From NCBI RefSeq assembly GCF_000384295.1, contig NZ_KB913037.1:1841975-1905974 (forward strand): 64,000 bases of DNA. The letters are read 5' to 3'. The position numbers and the translations under genes are program-made. The notes under the pieces are model-generated. The model saw nothing but the letters and a program-made list of their open reading frames with translations, was not told the DNA's origin and searched no databases. The DNA comes from Amycolatopsis balhimycina FH 1894 (GTDB lineage Bacteria > Actinomycetota > Actinomycetes > Mycobacteriales > Pseudonocardiaceae). Below, piece after piece: positions 1-7,296 of the stretch; within the stretch, counting starts at the first letter, position 1, and the number at the start of each line of letters is the position of its first letter.

Positions 1-1301
1 TCCGGAAGGACCTGCGCCGGTCGGTCATCTTCGGCCGCAACGATCTGGTGCAGGACGCCCCGATCTCGCGGATCGACCTGCTCGTCTGCCGCAACACGCT
101 GATGTACTTCAACGCCGAGACGCAGACGAAGATCCTCGAACGGTTCCACTTCGCGCTGGCGCCCCGCGGCCTGCTTTTCCTGGGCAAGGCCGAGATGCTG
201 CTCAGCCACACCCGCATCTTCGAACCGCTGGACCTCAAGCGGCGGGTGTTCCGCAAGGTCGCCGGCACGACGGCCGGGTACAACCACTTCGTGTCCACCG
301 GGCTGCCCAGCCGGCGGCCCACCGACATGTCGGGGTTGGAGGAACTGCGGGACAGTGCGTTCTCGGCGAGCCCGGTCGCCCAGGTGGTGGTCACCGCCGA
401 CGAGGTGGTCGCCCTGGTCAACCAGCAGGCCGAGATCGCGTTCACCCTCTCCGACCGGGACGTCGGCCGCACCCTGTGGGATCTCGACGTCTCCTACCGC
501 CCGGTCGCCCTGCGCGCGTACGTCGAGCAGGCGCGGCTCGAACGGCGCTCGCTGCGGATCAAGGACGTCGAATGGCGCCGCGCCGGCGAGACCGTGTGGT
601 ACGAAGTCCACGTCAATCCGCTGGTGAACCGGGACAAGAGCCTCCTCGGGGTCTCCGTGGTGTTCCACGACGTGAGCTGGGCGCGGCAGCTGCTGACCGA
701 GCTCGAGCACAGCAACCGCCAGCTCGAGTCGGCCTACGAGGAGCTGCAGTCGACCAACGAAGAGCTCGAGACCACGAACGAGGAGCTCCAGTCCACTGTG
801 GAGGAGCTGGAGACGACCAACGAAGAGCTCCAGTCCACCAACGAAGAGCTCGAGACGATGAACGAAGAGCTCCAGTCGACCAATGACGAGCTCCAGACCA
901 TCAACGACGCGCTGCGCGACCGCAGTCTCGAGCTCGACGAGCTGAACGACTTCCTCGAGTCCATGCTGACGTCGATCCAGGCCGGAATCGTCGTCGTCGA
1001 CGCCGAGATGCGGATCAAGGCCTGGAACCGCGGCGCGGAGGACCTGTGGGGTGTGCGGCGCGAGGAGGCCGAAGGCGCCCACCTGCTCAACCTCGACATC
1101 GGGCTGCCGCTCGCCGAGCTGCGCCCGGTGGTGCGGGACGCGCTCGCCGACCCGGCCTTCCACACCGAACTGGTCCTCAACGCGATCAACCGCCGGGGCC
1201 GGCCCGCGGTGGTCCGGCTCATGTGCAGCTCCCTGCGCGGCATGAACGGCCAGAGCGAGGGCGCCCTCCTGCTGATGGAGGAAACGCCGCAGACCCCCTG
1301 A
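1..1301 (+). CDS. CheR methyltransferase / double-PAS signalling protein, 5' end outside the window
   Basis: This is the C-terminal part of a CheB/CheR-PAS type protein; the frame is already open at base 3, so the true start lies upstream. The first ~85 visible codons are the end of a CheR S-adenosylmethionine-dependent glutamate methyltransferase (CRNTLMYFN, then LGKAEMLL). A PAS domain follows at about nt 340-690, then a Glu/Leu/Asn-rich coiled coil at nt 700-945 made of near-identical EELQSTNEELETTNEEL heptads, then a second PAS domain to the stop. Family members often continue into a histidine kinase; this one ends after PAS2, so it probably passes its signal on through partners. The neighbouring RsbW-like ATPases and STAS proteins are candidates. 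The coiled coil makes a repetitive DNA patch at about nt 735-905. Confidence 0.88.
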   Translation, partial: RKDLRRSVIFGRNDLVQDAPISRIDLLVCRNTLMYFNAETQTKILERFHFALAPRGLLFLGKAEMLLSHTRIFEPLDLKRRVFRKVAGTTAGYNHFVSTGLPSRRPTDMSGLEELRDSAFSASPVAQVVVTADEVVALVNQQAEIAFTLSDRDVGRTLWDLDVSYRPVALRAYVEQARLERRSLRIKDVEWRRAGETVWYEVHVNPLVNRDKSLLGVSVVFHDVSWARQLLTELEHSNRQLESAYEELQSTNEELETTNEELQSTVEELETTNEELQSTNEELETMNEELQSTNDELQTINDALRDRSLELDELNDFLESMLTSIQAGIVVVDAEMRIKAWNRGAEDLWGVRREEAEGAHLLNLDIGLPLAELRPVVRDALADPAFHTELVLNAINRRGRPAVVRLMCSSLRGMNGQSEGALLLMEETPQTP

Positions 1302-1510
1302 GGGCCACAGCGACCTCGCCACAGGTCCGTCGCTGCGCTCCGGGCGGCGGGCCCGGCCAGTCGTCGGCCACTCGCCGCGCCCCGCCCGCGCACCGCGGCA
1401 GCCGTGAGACCCGGCCGGACGGTCTTCGCGCGTGTCCGGGGAAGCCTCGAAGGAGCGGCAAGGTCGTCTGGGCCGTCCTCAGCCCGGAGCAGCCCACCGG
1501 CTGAGCGGGT

Positions 1511-1966
1511 TCAGCACGGTTCCGGATCCATGATGATCGGCTCAGCGCGCGCCGAGCAGGCGTCGATCATCGGGGCTCCGCAATCGATCCTGGCCCACAC
1601 CGTCTTCCCGCGTTCCTCGGGCCGGACGCCCCATTCCCGCGAGAGGTCCCCGACCAGCACCAGTCCCCGGCCCCGGGGACGAACCGAAGCCGGCGGCCCG
1701 GCCACCGGGCGGTCTTCGCCGTCGTCCTGGACTTCCAGCAGGACCGAGCACGGCCGGTCCGTGACGGACCAGGTGACCCTGACCGGGCCGGCGCCGTGCT
1801 CGTAGGCGTTCGTGGCGAGCTCGGTGACCACCAGCTGCACCGCCCAGAGGTGGTTGGCGCCGAGCGGCGGCAGCACGCGGGCAATCCACCTCCGCAACGC
1901 GCCGAACGGCGGCGGCGTCCCGCGCTCGATCGTGAACGCGGACGACGCGCCCGATTCGGAGGACAT
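1511..1966 (-). CDS. RsbW-like anti-sigma/serine kinase ATPase
   Basis: A 151-residue protein with a GHKL-type ATP-binding fold (HATPase_c_2). The N box is visible as ELATNAYEHG and the ATP-lid region contains GRGLVLVGDLS. Proteins of this family bind a sigma factor or phosphorylate a STAS antagonist in a partner-switching circuit. The ATG at 1966 has GGGAGAA about 9 nt upstream. It lies 18 nt behind the STAS gene read in the same direction, the usual antagonist-then-kinase order, so the two are probably a pair. It is similar in sequence to the ATPase at 4316-4756 (WARxxPxLGAxHL, ELxxNAYxHGxGPVR). The sigma-factor target is not visible. Confidence 0.85.
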   Translation of the reverse strand: MSSESGASSAFTIERGTPPPFGALRRWIARVLPPLGANHLWAVQLVVTELATNAYEHGAGPVRVTWSVTDRPCSVLLEVQDDGEDRPVAGPPASVRPRGRGLVLVGDLSREWGVRPEERGKTVWARIDCGAPMIDACSARAEPIIMDPEPC

Positions 1967-1984
1967 GGAACCATTCTCCCGCGC

Positions 1985-2368
1985 TCAGTCCGGTCGGGCC
2001 GGGTTCGCCTCCAGCGCTTCGGCCAGTGTCGGGTAGAGGAAGACGCGGGCGTCGGTCCAGAACGTCAGCAGCACCACCGACACCGGATGAGCCGGGATGA
2101 CGAAGCAGAGCCGCCGTCCCTCGACGTGGGCGCGCTGCGCCACCTGTCCCAGCGCCCGCATGCCGACCGCGCCGAGGAAGGTCACCCGGGACAGGTCCAG
2201 CACGGTGACCGGGGCCAGATCTTGCCACGTGGCATGCTGCAGCAACCGCACCGACAAGGCATCGATCTCGCCTGCGGCGCTGATGACCAGCAGATCCGGC
2301 CGCACCTCGGCCCGCTTGACCGACAGAATCTTCGCCGCCGCCTGCCGGAAGCTTTCGCGCGAGGCCAT
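1985..2368 (-). CDS. STAS-domain anti-sigma factor antagonist
   Basis: A 127-residue STAS protein. The core is visible as VTVLDLSRVTFLGAVGMRAL, where a phosphorylatable Ser/Thr is expected near the loop; here the usual DSSG-type serine is replaced by LGAVG, so the classical phosphosite is not obvious. The frame stays open to 2452, but ATG 2368 (MASRESF) has AGGATGG just upstream and removes a low-complexity, Arg/Pro-rich N-terminus, so it is preferred. It precedes the RsbW-like gene by 18 nt and is probably co-transcribed with it. The altered phosphorylation loop suggests a non-switching or phosphomimetic-like member; this is inference. Confidence 0.8.
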   Translation of the reverse strand: MASRESFRQAAAKILSVKRAEVRPDLLVISAAGEIDALSVRLLQHATWQDLAPVTVLDLSRVTFLGAVGMRALGQVAQRAHVEGRRLCFVIPAHPVSVVLLTFWTDARVFLYPTLAEALEANPARPD

Positions 2369-2564
2369 GCCGCGCCATCCTGTCCCGGGCCGGATACCGG
2401 TGCCGGGCGAGCACCGCGGAACCGGCTCGATTCCTGTCCAAGGAAACCACACCGAAGCCGATTCACGCGACGGAGGCGAAATTGCGGTGTGCTTCGAGCA
2501 GGAATCGAGGCATTCGCCGCGCGCACCGCGGCCGCCGGAGCACTTCCGGCCGGACGCGGTGCCC

Positions 2565-3545
2565 TCAGCCGCGACCGACCATCTGGCGGCGCAGCACCTC
2601 CGCGGCCTCGATCGTCTCCCGCGCCTGGGCTTCGTACCGCCCCGCGATCAGGTCGTTGCGGCGTTCGCGGGCCAGCGCCGCCAGCCGGCGGCACAGCGAA
2701 GCCTTCTCCTCGAGGGCACGCATGCCAGTCCACAGAGCGCGCTCGACAGTGTCCCCCTGGGCAGCGACCAGCGCTTCGGCGGTCCAGGCGTGCCCGACCC
2801 GGCAGCGGTAGCGGACGCCGTGGTCGATGTCGGCCAGCACGCCGTGACAGTCCGGGCACGCGAACTCCGAGGGTTTCCCCATGGCACCCACTCCCACTCC
2901 GACGCGTCCCGCGCTCGCGATTTCGTTCTCCCACCGCAGCGGCTCCGGCGCGGGCCCGGAATCCGCCTCGACCAGCTCGAGGGTGACTTTGGCGAGCACT
3001 TCGCCGATCTCGGACGCCGCCACCACGTGGTCGGGGGTGAGCGCCCGCAGCGCCTTCTCCGGCATGGCGGGGTACAGCGCGTCCCGCGGATCCTGGACCA
3101 CCACCCGGCCGCCCTGTCCGGCGATCGCCTGCAGTCCCGCCACCCCGTCGTCCAGCACCCCGCTCAGCAGCACTCCGGTCACCGAGGCGCCCCGCGCGAC
3201 CGCCGCCGAGCGGAACAAGGCGTTGATCGCGGGGCGGTGGCCGTTCTCGGTGGGCCCGTGGGACAGGGCGACGGTGCCGTCGGACACCAGCAGGTGGTGG
3301 TCCGGTGGGGCGACGTAAACGCGCCCGTGTTCCATCGGTTCGCCATTGCGCGCGGCTTGGGCCGGCAGGGGCCCCGCTCGGTCGAGGATCGCGGGCAGGG
3401 CGCTGGTGCCCCCGGCGGGCATGTGGAGCGCCACGAGAACGGCGGCCGGCAGGTCGGCGGGCAGCTGGGCGGCCGTCGCTCGCAGGGCTTCGACACCGCC
3501 GGCCGACGCGCCGACGACGACCACGTCTCGCGGCCGGACCGTCAT
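2565..3545 (-). CDS. cheB: CheB-type methylesterase with C-terminal Cys/His extension
   Basis: A 326-residue protein with the CheB protein-glutamate methylesterase fold and no N-terminal receiver domain. The catalytic Ser is in VVGASAGG (Ser14), the His in ALHMP (His41) and the Asp in LSGVLDDG (about Asp133). After the catalytic domain, a ~100-residue tail has CPDC...YRCRVGHAW, a probable metal-binding knuckle, then a helical region. The ATG at 3545 follows GAGGAGG by 6 nt; an upstream extension to 3752 lacks this support. There are no flagellar or receptor genes nearby, and it sits next to CheR-PAS and STAS/RsbW genes, so it more likely works in a non-chemotactic signalling complex. A stress-sigma-like promoter lies just upstream. 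Confidence 0.88.
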   Translation of the reverse strand: MTVRPRDVVVVGASAGGVEALRATAAQLPADLPAAVLVALHMPAGGTSALPAILDRAGPLPAQAARNGEPMEHGRVYVAPPDHHLLVSDGTVALSHGPTENGHRPAINALFRSAAVARGASVTGVLLSGVLDDGVAGLQAIAGQGGRVVVQDPRDALYPAMPEKALRALTPDHVVAASEIGEVLAKVTLELVEADSGPAPEPLRWENEIASAGRVGVGVGAMGKPSEFACPDCHGVLADIDHGVRYRCRVGHAWTAEALVAAQGDTVERALWTGMRALEEKASLCRRLAALARERRNDLIAGRYEAQARETIEAAEVLRRQMVGRG

Positions 3546-3566
3546 GGGAGCCTCCTCGGCGTAGGA

Positions 3567-3592
3567 GTACCCACAAGACCCGGCAACCACAC
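3567..3592 (-). promoter_or_regulatory. Candidate SigB/SigF-like promoter of cheB
   Basis: On the minus strand GTGT is followed after 16 nt by GGGTAC. This fits the actinomycete stress-sigma pattern GNNT-N14-16-GGGTA(C/T). The -10-like element lies about 22 nt upstream of the cheB ATG, leaving a short leader that contains the ribosome-binding site. The partner-switching genes alongside make such a promoter plausible. It is a pattern match only. Confidence 0.4.
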
Positions 3593-3607
3593 GCTGGGAA
3601 TGCGTGA

Positions 3608-3627
3608 CCTTGAAAGTATCTTCAAGG
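3608..3627. promoter_or_regulatory. Inverted repeat upstream of cheB
   Basis: A perfect inverted repeat CCTTGAA-AGTATC-TTCAAGG (7-bp arms, 6-bp centre), lying in AT-richer DNA between cheB and the divergent broken STAS gene. The position and symmetry suit an operator for a dimeric regulator. No regulator can be assigned. Confidence 0.4.
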
Positions 3628-3779
3628 CTCGAGGAGCCATACCGTCGCAAGCCCATTTCTATTATCTGACAGGCACTCCGACGTCTCAGCCCGCGGCCGG
3701 CGCGGTCGCCCACTGACGCAGTAGCGGCGGCCTTCGCCGTTGACCTGTGCACATGCTCGAAGCGAGGCAGAATGGGCCC

Positions 3780-4155
3780 GTGACTCCTCCTGATTCCCAG
3801 CCGACGGACCTTCCCGCGGCCCAGGGGCCGTTGCCGGTGACGGTCCGGCAGGTCGACGGGGCTATCGTGGTCGCGCCGCAGGCGCGGTGGACCTGGTCAC
3901 CGCGCCTCGGCTCGAGGCGCGCTGGCCGAGGCTCTGACGGCCCGGCCGAGCCTGCTGGTCATCGACTTCACCGCGGTGGACTTTCTCGCCTCGGTAGGCT
4001 TGACGGTCCTGGTCAAGGCCCGGCGTGACGCCGACCGCGGAACCGCTCTGCGGGTCGTGGCGACCGGGACGCCCCGACGAGCAATCAGCATCACCGGCCT
4101 CGACGACGCCCTGAACGTGTACTCGGCGGTCGCCGACGCTATGTCTGACTCCTGA
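3780..4155 (+). pseudogene. STAS-domain gene broken by two one-base losses
   Basis: From GTG 3780 the frame encodes the start of a STAS protein (LPVTVRQVDGAIVVAPQ). At about 3881 the continuation GAVDLVTAPRLEA is found one base back, and at about 3919 a second backward shift restores ALAEALTARPSLLVIDF and LASVGLTVL through to TGA 4155. Joining the three pieces gives a complete STAS domain of about 125 residues. Each shift is explained by loss of one G (ccgcaGGcgcg for an expected GGG; gaggcGcgctgg for an expected GCGGCG). It is either a recent pseudogene or two sequencing indels; the otherwise perfect conservation of the translated pieces favours very recent change or error. Confidence 0.75.
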
Positions 4156-4315
4156 CCGGATACCTCGGCCGGCGAGTGGCCCTCGAATGCGGGGCGCCGC
4201 CGCCGGCTACGTCGTGGGTGAGCTCACGGGGACTATGTGGCCGAAGATTCTCCGCAAACCCGTGGCCCGGGATGAGTCGGTAGTCGTTTCGACGGGATGG
4301 TCGAGCCTCTCGTTG

Positions 4316-4756
4316 TCAGGGGCAGGGCGCTCGGGCATGGTTGCCGCAGGAGAGCCGCGCCCACACGGTTTTCCCGCCGGAATCTGGGATCTCGTGCACG
4401 CCCCACGTGTCGGCGAGCTCGTGGACCAGGAACATGCCATGCCCGCGCGCGTCGTACAGACCCGGTCGCGGTGTGCGCTGCAGCGGGTGGGCCGCCCAGT
4501 GGTCTTCGACTTCGATGACCACGCGGCACGGCGTGGTCAGGGCGGTCAGCCGGGCCCGGACCGGTCCGCCGCCGTGGAGGTAGGCGTTGGCGACCAGTTC
4601 GCCGATCACGATCTGCACGTCATTCAGGTGGTCGGCACCGAGATGCGGCACGGTGCGGGCTGCCCACCGGCGGACCCCGGCCAGGGCGGAGGGGTCGGTG
4701 CCGCGCAGGTCGATGACCCACGGCGCGGCAGCCCCGCCCGCGTGGCTACCACGCAC
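4316..4756 (-). CDS. RsbW-like ATPase, last gene of the MEDS operon
   Basis: A 146-residue GHKL ATPase of the anti-sigma regulatory type. The N box is ELVANAYLHG and the lid region GHGMFLVHELADTWG, followed by a GGKTVWARL strand. The frame is open to 4819, but GTG 4756 gives a protein that lines up with the homologue at 1511-1966, with GGAG about 10 nt upstream. It overlaps the end of a 36-codon ORF by 11 nt and so seems translationally coupled to it. By family it should bind a sigma factor or kinase-modify a STAS partner; the STAS protein at 5785 is the obvious candidate. Confidence 0.82.
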   Translation of the reverse strand: MRGSHAGGAAAPWVIDLRGTDPSALAGVRRWAARTVPHLGADHLNDVQIVIGELVANAYLHGGGPVRARLTALTTPCRVVIEVEDHWAAHPLQRTPRPGLYDARGHGMFLVHELADTWGVHEIPDSGGKTVWARLSCGNHARAPCP

Positions 4757-4856
4757 CGGCCGGATTCTCCGTGAAGACGTTGCCCACCAGGTCCGCGTAC
4801 CCGGTGGGCCGCTCCACAAACGGCTCCCCGGCCGCGGCCGGCCAGGCGGTGGTCAT
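4746..4856 (-). CDS. Overlapping 36-residue microprotein ORF in the partner-switch operon
   Basis: An ATG at 4856 overlaps the TGA of the MEDS/ATPase gene (ATGA) and opens a 36-codon frame ending in TAG at 4746, inside the start of the next ATPase gene. The product begins MTTAWPAAAGEPFVERP and ends NVFTENPAGAW. It has no signal peptide or membrane segment. Stop/start overlap on both sides implies coupled translation of four consecutive genes. The EPFV motif also occurs near the N-terminus of the MEDS protein (AEPFVHP), which might mean a shared short peptide module. I do not recognise a family. Chance overlap is possible but less likely given both junctions. Confidence 0.5.
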   Translation of the reverse strand: MTTAWPAAAGEPFVERPTGYADLVGNVFTENPAGAW

Positions 4857-5788
4857 AGCCGGAAGTGGACGCGGATGGTCGTGCCCGCGGTGCTGGTGTG
4901 CAGGCGGACCAGGTCGGACATGTGATTGACCAGCAACAGGCCGCGGTTGCGGTGTTGCTCCGGTGCCACCGGGTGCCGTCCGGCCAGGGGGTCGGTCAGG
5001 GTGCCGTGGTCGTCAACCTGGCACACCAGATGCCCGTCGGCAGTCCAGATCCGCAGCTGCCCGGAGCCGCCACCGTGGTCGATGCTGTTGGTGACCAGTT
5101 CGGTGACGACCAGTTCCGCATCGACGACCTGGTCCTCGGACAAGCCCGCGTGACGCGCGTGGGTGCGGGCGAAGTTGCGGGCTTGGGCGAGATTGGTGGC
5201 CTCGACGGTGAGTTCGGCGGCGTCGGCCGGTGCGGGCAGTGACAGGTTGTAGCCGGCGATGATCGTCTCGGGGTCGTAGGCGGTGCTGGCTCGCCGGCCG
5301 GTGCTGTCGATGAGCAGCGGATGGGTCGCCTCGGCGTCGGCCAGCACCGCCGAGGACAGGTTCATGTCGTACGGGCAGAGGATGGTGACGTCCCGGCCGG
5401 TGAAGGCCAGATTGATCAGCGCTTCGTGCTGAACGCAGGCGGGGTATTCGTGGGCGCTGCGGTCCGGCCAGATCGGTTCGCCGATGATCCGGACCGGCCG
5501 GTCGGGGCAGGTGTCGGCGAACGCGCGCAGCACGCCGGGGATGATCCGTCCGGGGTTTCGCCCGGCCGTACCCATGTCCATCAGCTGAACCCGGTCGGCG
5601 TCGGCGCCGAGTTCGGCGCGCAGCAGCGCGAGATTGGCCTCGGGGACCGCGACGGCGACCGGCTCGCCCGCGGCGAGGCCGGACCGGACGAACGGGACGG
5701 TGCCGGCGAGATACTCCTCGGCATCCCGGTAGAAGAGGGCGGGATGGACGAACGGTTCGGCAACGCGCGCCTGGACGGGCGCGCTCAC
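4853..5788 (-). CDS. MEDS sensory domain fused to RsbW-like ATPase
   Basis: A 311-residue protein with two parts. Residues ~10-170 match the MEDS (DcmR-type sensory) domain: HPALFYRDAEEYLAGTVPFVRSGLA at the start, and later RIIGEPIWP, ECP-like YPACVQHEALINLAF and CPYDM. Residues ~195-311 are a GHKL ATPase with N box ELVVTELVTNSIDHGG and lid NRGLLLVNHMSDLV. Known MEDS domains are thought to sense small molecules such as halogenated or oxidised hydrocarbons; here the sensor would gate the ATPase that controls a sigma factor or its antagonist. The GTG start at 5788 overlaps the STAS stop by 4 nt (GTGA). It is central in a four-gene overlapping operon. Confidence 0.87.
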   Translation of the reverse strand: MSAPVQARVAEPFVHPALFYRDAEEYLAGTVPFVRSGLAAGEPVAVAVPEANLALLRAELGADADRVQLMDMGTAGRNPGRIIPGVLRAFADTCPDRPVRIIGEPIWPDRSAHEYPACVQHEALINLAFTGRDVTILCPYDMNLSSAVLADAEATHPLLIDSTGRRASTAYDPETIIAGYNLSLPAPADAAELTVEATNLAQARNFARTHARHAGLSEDQVVDAELVVTELVTNSIDHGGGSGQLRIWTADGHLVCQVDDHGTLTDPLAGRHPVAPEQHRNRGLLLVNHMSDLVRLHTSTAGTTIRVHFRL

Positions 5789-6120
5789 GAGGCTTCCAGT
5801 TCTTCGATCACGAACTTCACCGGTTCGGCGGGGTACAGCAATGTCAACATCCTACGCAAGACCGCCGGTGGGCGGAGGAGTGTGAGAGGCGCCTCGGCCG
5901 TCCGGTGTTGGGCTGCGGCGACCAGCATGGCGGTGCCACGGGCATCGATGAACGACAAATCGGACAAATCCAGCAGGGCAGGTGCAACGCTCGGGAGCGC
6001 GGAGTCCAGCGCGGACCGCCAGGTGTCGCGGGTGCTCAGGTCAACGTCGCCGATCACCCGCAGCCCGGCCTGACCCGGCAACCGGGTCACCTGCAACTGG
6101 CTGCGATGCGAATCAGTCAC
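5785..6120 (-). CDS. STAS-domain anti-sigma factor antagonist, first gene of the MEDS operon
   Basis: A 111-residue STAS protein with the core ALLDLSDLSFIDARGTAMLV; the phosphorylation loop is SFIDARGT, with Asp/Thr in place of the usual DSSG. GTG 6120 (VTDSHRSQLQVTRLPG) is chosen because the frame upstream to 6210 is low-complexity. Its TGA overlaps the GTG of the MEDS-ATPase gene, so the antagonist and its presumed kinase are made together. By family it would bind an RsbW-like ATPase and so release a sigma factor. Confidence 0.83.
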   Translation of the reverse strand: MTDSHRSQLQVTRLPGQAGLRVIGDVDLSTRDTWRSALDSALPSVAPALLDLSDLSFIDARGTAMLVAAAQHRTAEAPLTLLRPPAVLRRMLTLLYPAEPVKFVIEELEAS

Positions 6121-6368
6121 GCAACCCAGCCTACGACGGGCAGCAGCACTCGGCAGCCCGGCCGCGAGCAGTTCCCGAGCTCCCGCTGCCCGCCGCCGCT
6201 GAATGGGCACTTGGTCGCGACCGGCCAGGCCGAGGTGCCGGATCTGCGGTGACGGTTGCAGCGCAGCGGCTGCTCACCTGCATGCTCGACACCCGCTGTC
6301 AGCTCTCGGCCGCCGAGTACTACGCGACGCACCACCAGTCACTCGCGTCCCACAAGCACAGGCTCCCT

Positions 6369-6416
6369 GTCCGTACGGGATGACTGACGGGCCGTTCGTC
6401 CACATCCCGTACGGAC
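6369..6416. terminator. Perfect 14-bp inverted repeat with 20-nt loop
   Basis: GTCCGTACGGGATG at 6369-6382 is exactly complementary to CATCCCGTACGGAC at 6403-6416. It lies in the 6121-6453 gap, downstream of the small secreted protein gene (minus strand) and upstream of the STAS operon. A terminator is the simplest reading; there is no T-tract, so an operator remains possible. Nothing else is seen in this gap. Confidence 0.5.
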
Positions 6417-6453
6417 TTCGACGCGGTTCTGCTGCGCCGGGGAGGCACACCTC

Positions 6454-6735
6454 TTACGCGTAGAGATCCCAGATGGCGGGTGAGCTGCCGGGCCGGTAGT
6501 TGCAGAAATAGCCTTGCCACCAGCCGTAGTAGACGCCGGTGAACCCGGCCACGTCACAGTCGTAGTAGTTCCAGTAGGCGGCTCGCCAGACGGCGTTGAC
6601 GGTCGCCGGCTGGCTCACGGTCGCCTTTTCGGCCGCTGGGGTGACTTCGCTCGCCGATGCCGGGGCCGCGGCGACGGCCAGCCCGAGCAGTACCGCACTG
6701 GCCGCGAGTGCGGGCCGCAACACAACTCTTTTCAT
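6454..6735 (-). CDS. Small secreted aromatic-rich protein
   Basis: A 93-residue protein. ATG 6735 follows GGAGAGGA by 5 nt, which fixes the start. Residues 1-27 are a Sec signal peptide (MKRVVLRPALAASAVLLGL, then AAAPASA). The mature part of about 65 residues is rich in Tyr and Trp and has two cysteines in YDCDVAG and GYFCNYRP, which could form one disulfide. It lies downstream of another small secreted protein on the same strand, and both are divergent from an XRE/NB-ARC/TPR regulator at 7297. No family recognised; a signalling, antimicrobial or inhibitor role is only a guess. Confidence 0.75.
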   Translation of the reverse strand: MKRVVLRPALAASAVLLGLAVAAAPASASEVTPAAEKATVSQPATVNAVWRAAYWNYYDCDVAGFTGVYYGWWQGYFCNYRPGSSPAIWDLYA

Positions 6736-6818
6736 GGGGATTCCTCTCCATTCAGGTCCCGCTGGTGCGGGAATTGCCGTTGAGGCCGCGGATTTGAAGG
6801 AAACGCGGCCGCTTCGTG

Positions 6819-7160
6819 CTACGCGCTTTCGACGACCTGGACCGAGTTCACACCCCAGTAGCAGCTGGACGGCGGGTAGAGCGTCTTCGCGCCGTCGGTC
6901 CAGTCGGTGATGATGTACACGCTGTCCGTGGTAAACCCGAACGAACAGCTCACGCGGACCTTCCACTTGGCGAACGCCGGAGTGGTGCAGGTCGCGGAGC
7001 CCCAGTAGCTCCCCAGCGAGCCGGAGACGCCGGTCGAACAGCTCATCCCGTACATCGGCGTGACGAATTCCTGTGTCGCGGACGCCGTGGAGGGGACGCC
7101 GACGGCCAGTCCGGCGGTCACCGCCGCCACCGCGAGCGCTCCCTTGACGATCCTGCCCAT
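6819..7160 (-). CDS. Small secreted cysteine-containing protein
   Basis: A 113-residue protein. ATG 7160 follows GGGGAG by 6 nt. The N-terminus is a Sec signal peptide (MGRIVKGALAVAAVTAGLAV, cleavage near ASA-TQE). The mature domain has four cysteines (SCSTG, SATCTT, VSCSFG, SSCYWG) and reads as a small beta-rich fold of about 85 residues. It starts 137 bp from a divergent NB-ARC regulator and precedes a second secreted protein by 83 bp. I do not recognise the family. Confidence 0.75.
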   Translation of the reverse strand: MGRIVKGALAVAAVTAGLAVGVPSTASATQEFVTPMYGMSCSTGVSGSLGSYWGSATCTTPAFAKWKVRVSCSFGFTTDSVYIITDWTDGAKTLYPPSSCYWGVNSVQVVESA

Positions 7161-7296
7161 ATATCGCTCCCCTTCGATGGTGGATGTATCACCGAAAGCA
7201 TCGGGTGCTCTGTGGGAAGAGACCACACACAGGCACCTACACATTTCGGACCGTGTGCGGTGCAATGGGTGGACTGGCAACCGGGGGGAGGCCTCT

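Noticed and set aside
735..905. DNA repeat array in the CheR-PAS gene taken as a possible CRISPR or tandem-repeat element
   Set aside because: The repeats are short heptad-coding units of a coiled coil, have no spacers, and stay in frame within one gene.
1796..2986. Long plus-strand frames across the STAS and cheB genes
   Set aside because: They are Arg/Pro/Gly-rich antisense readings of clearly recognisable minus-strand genes.
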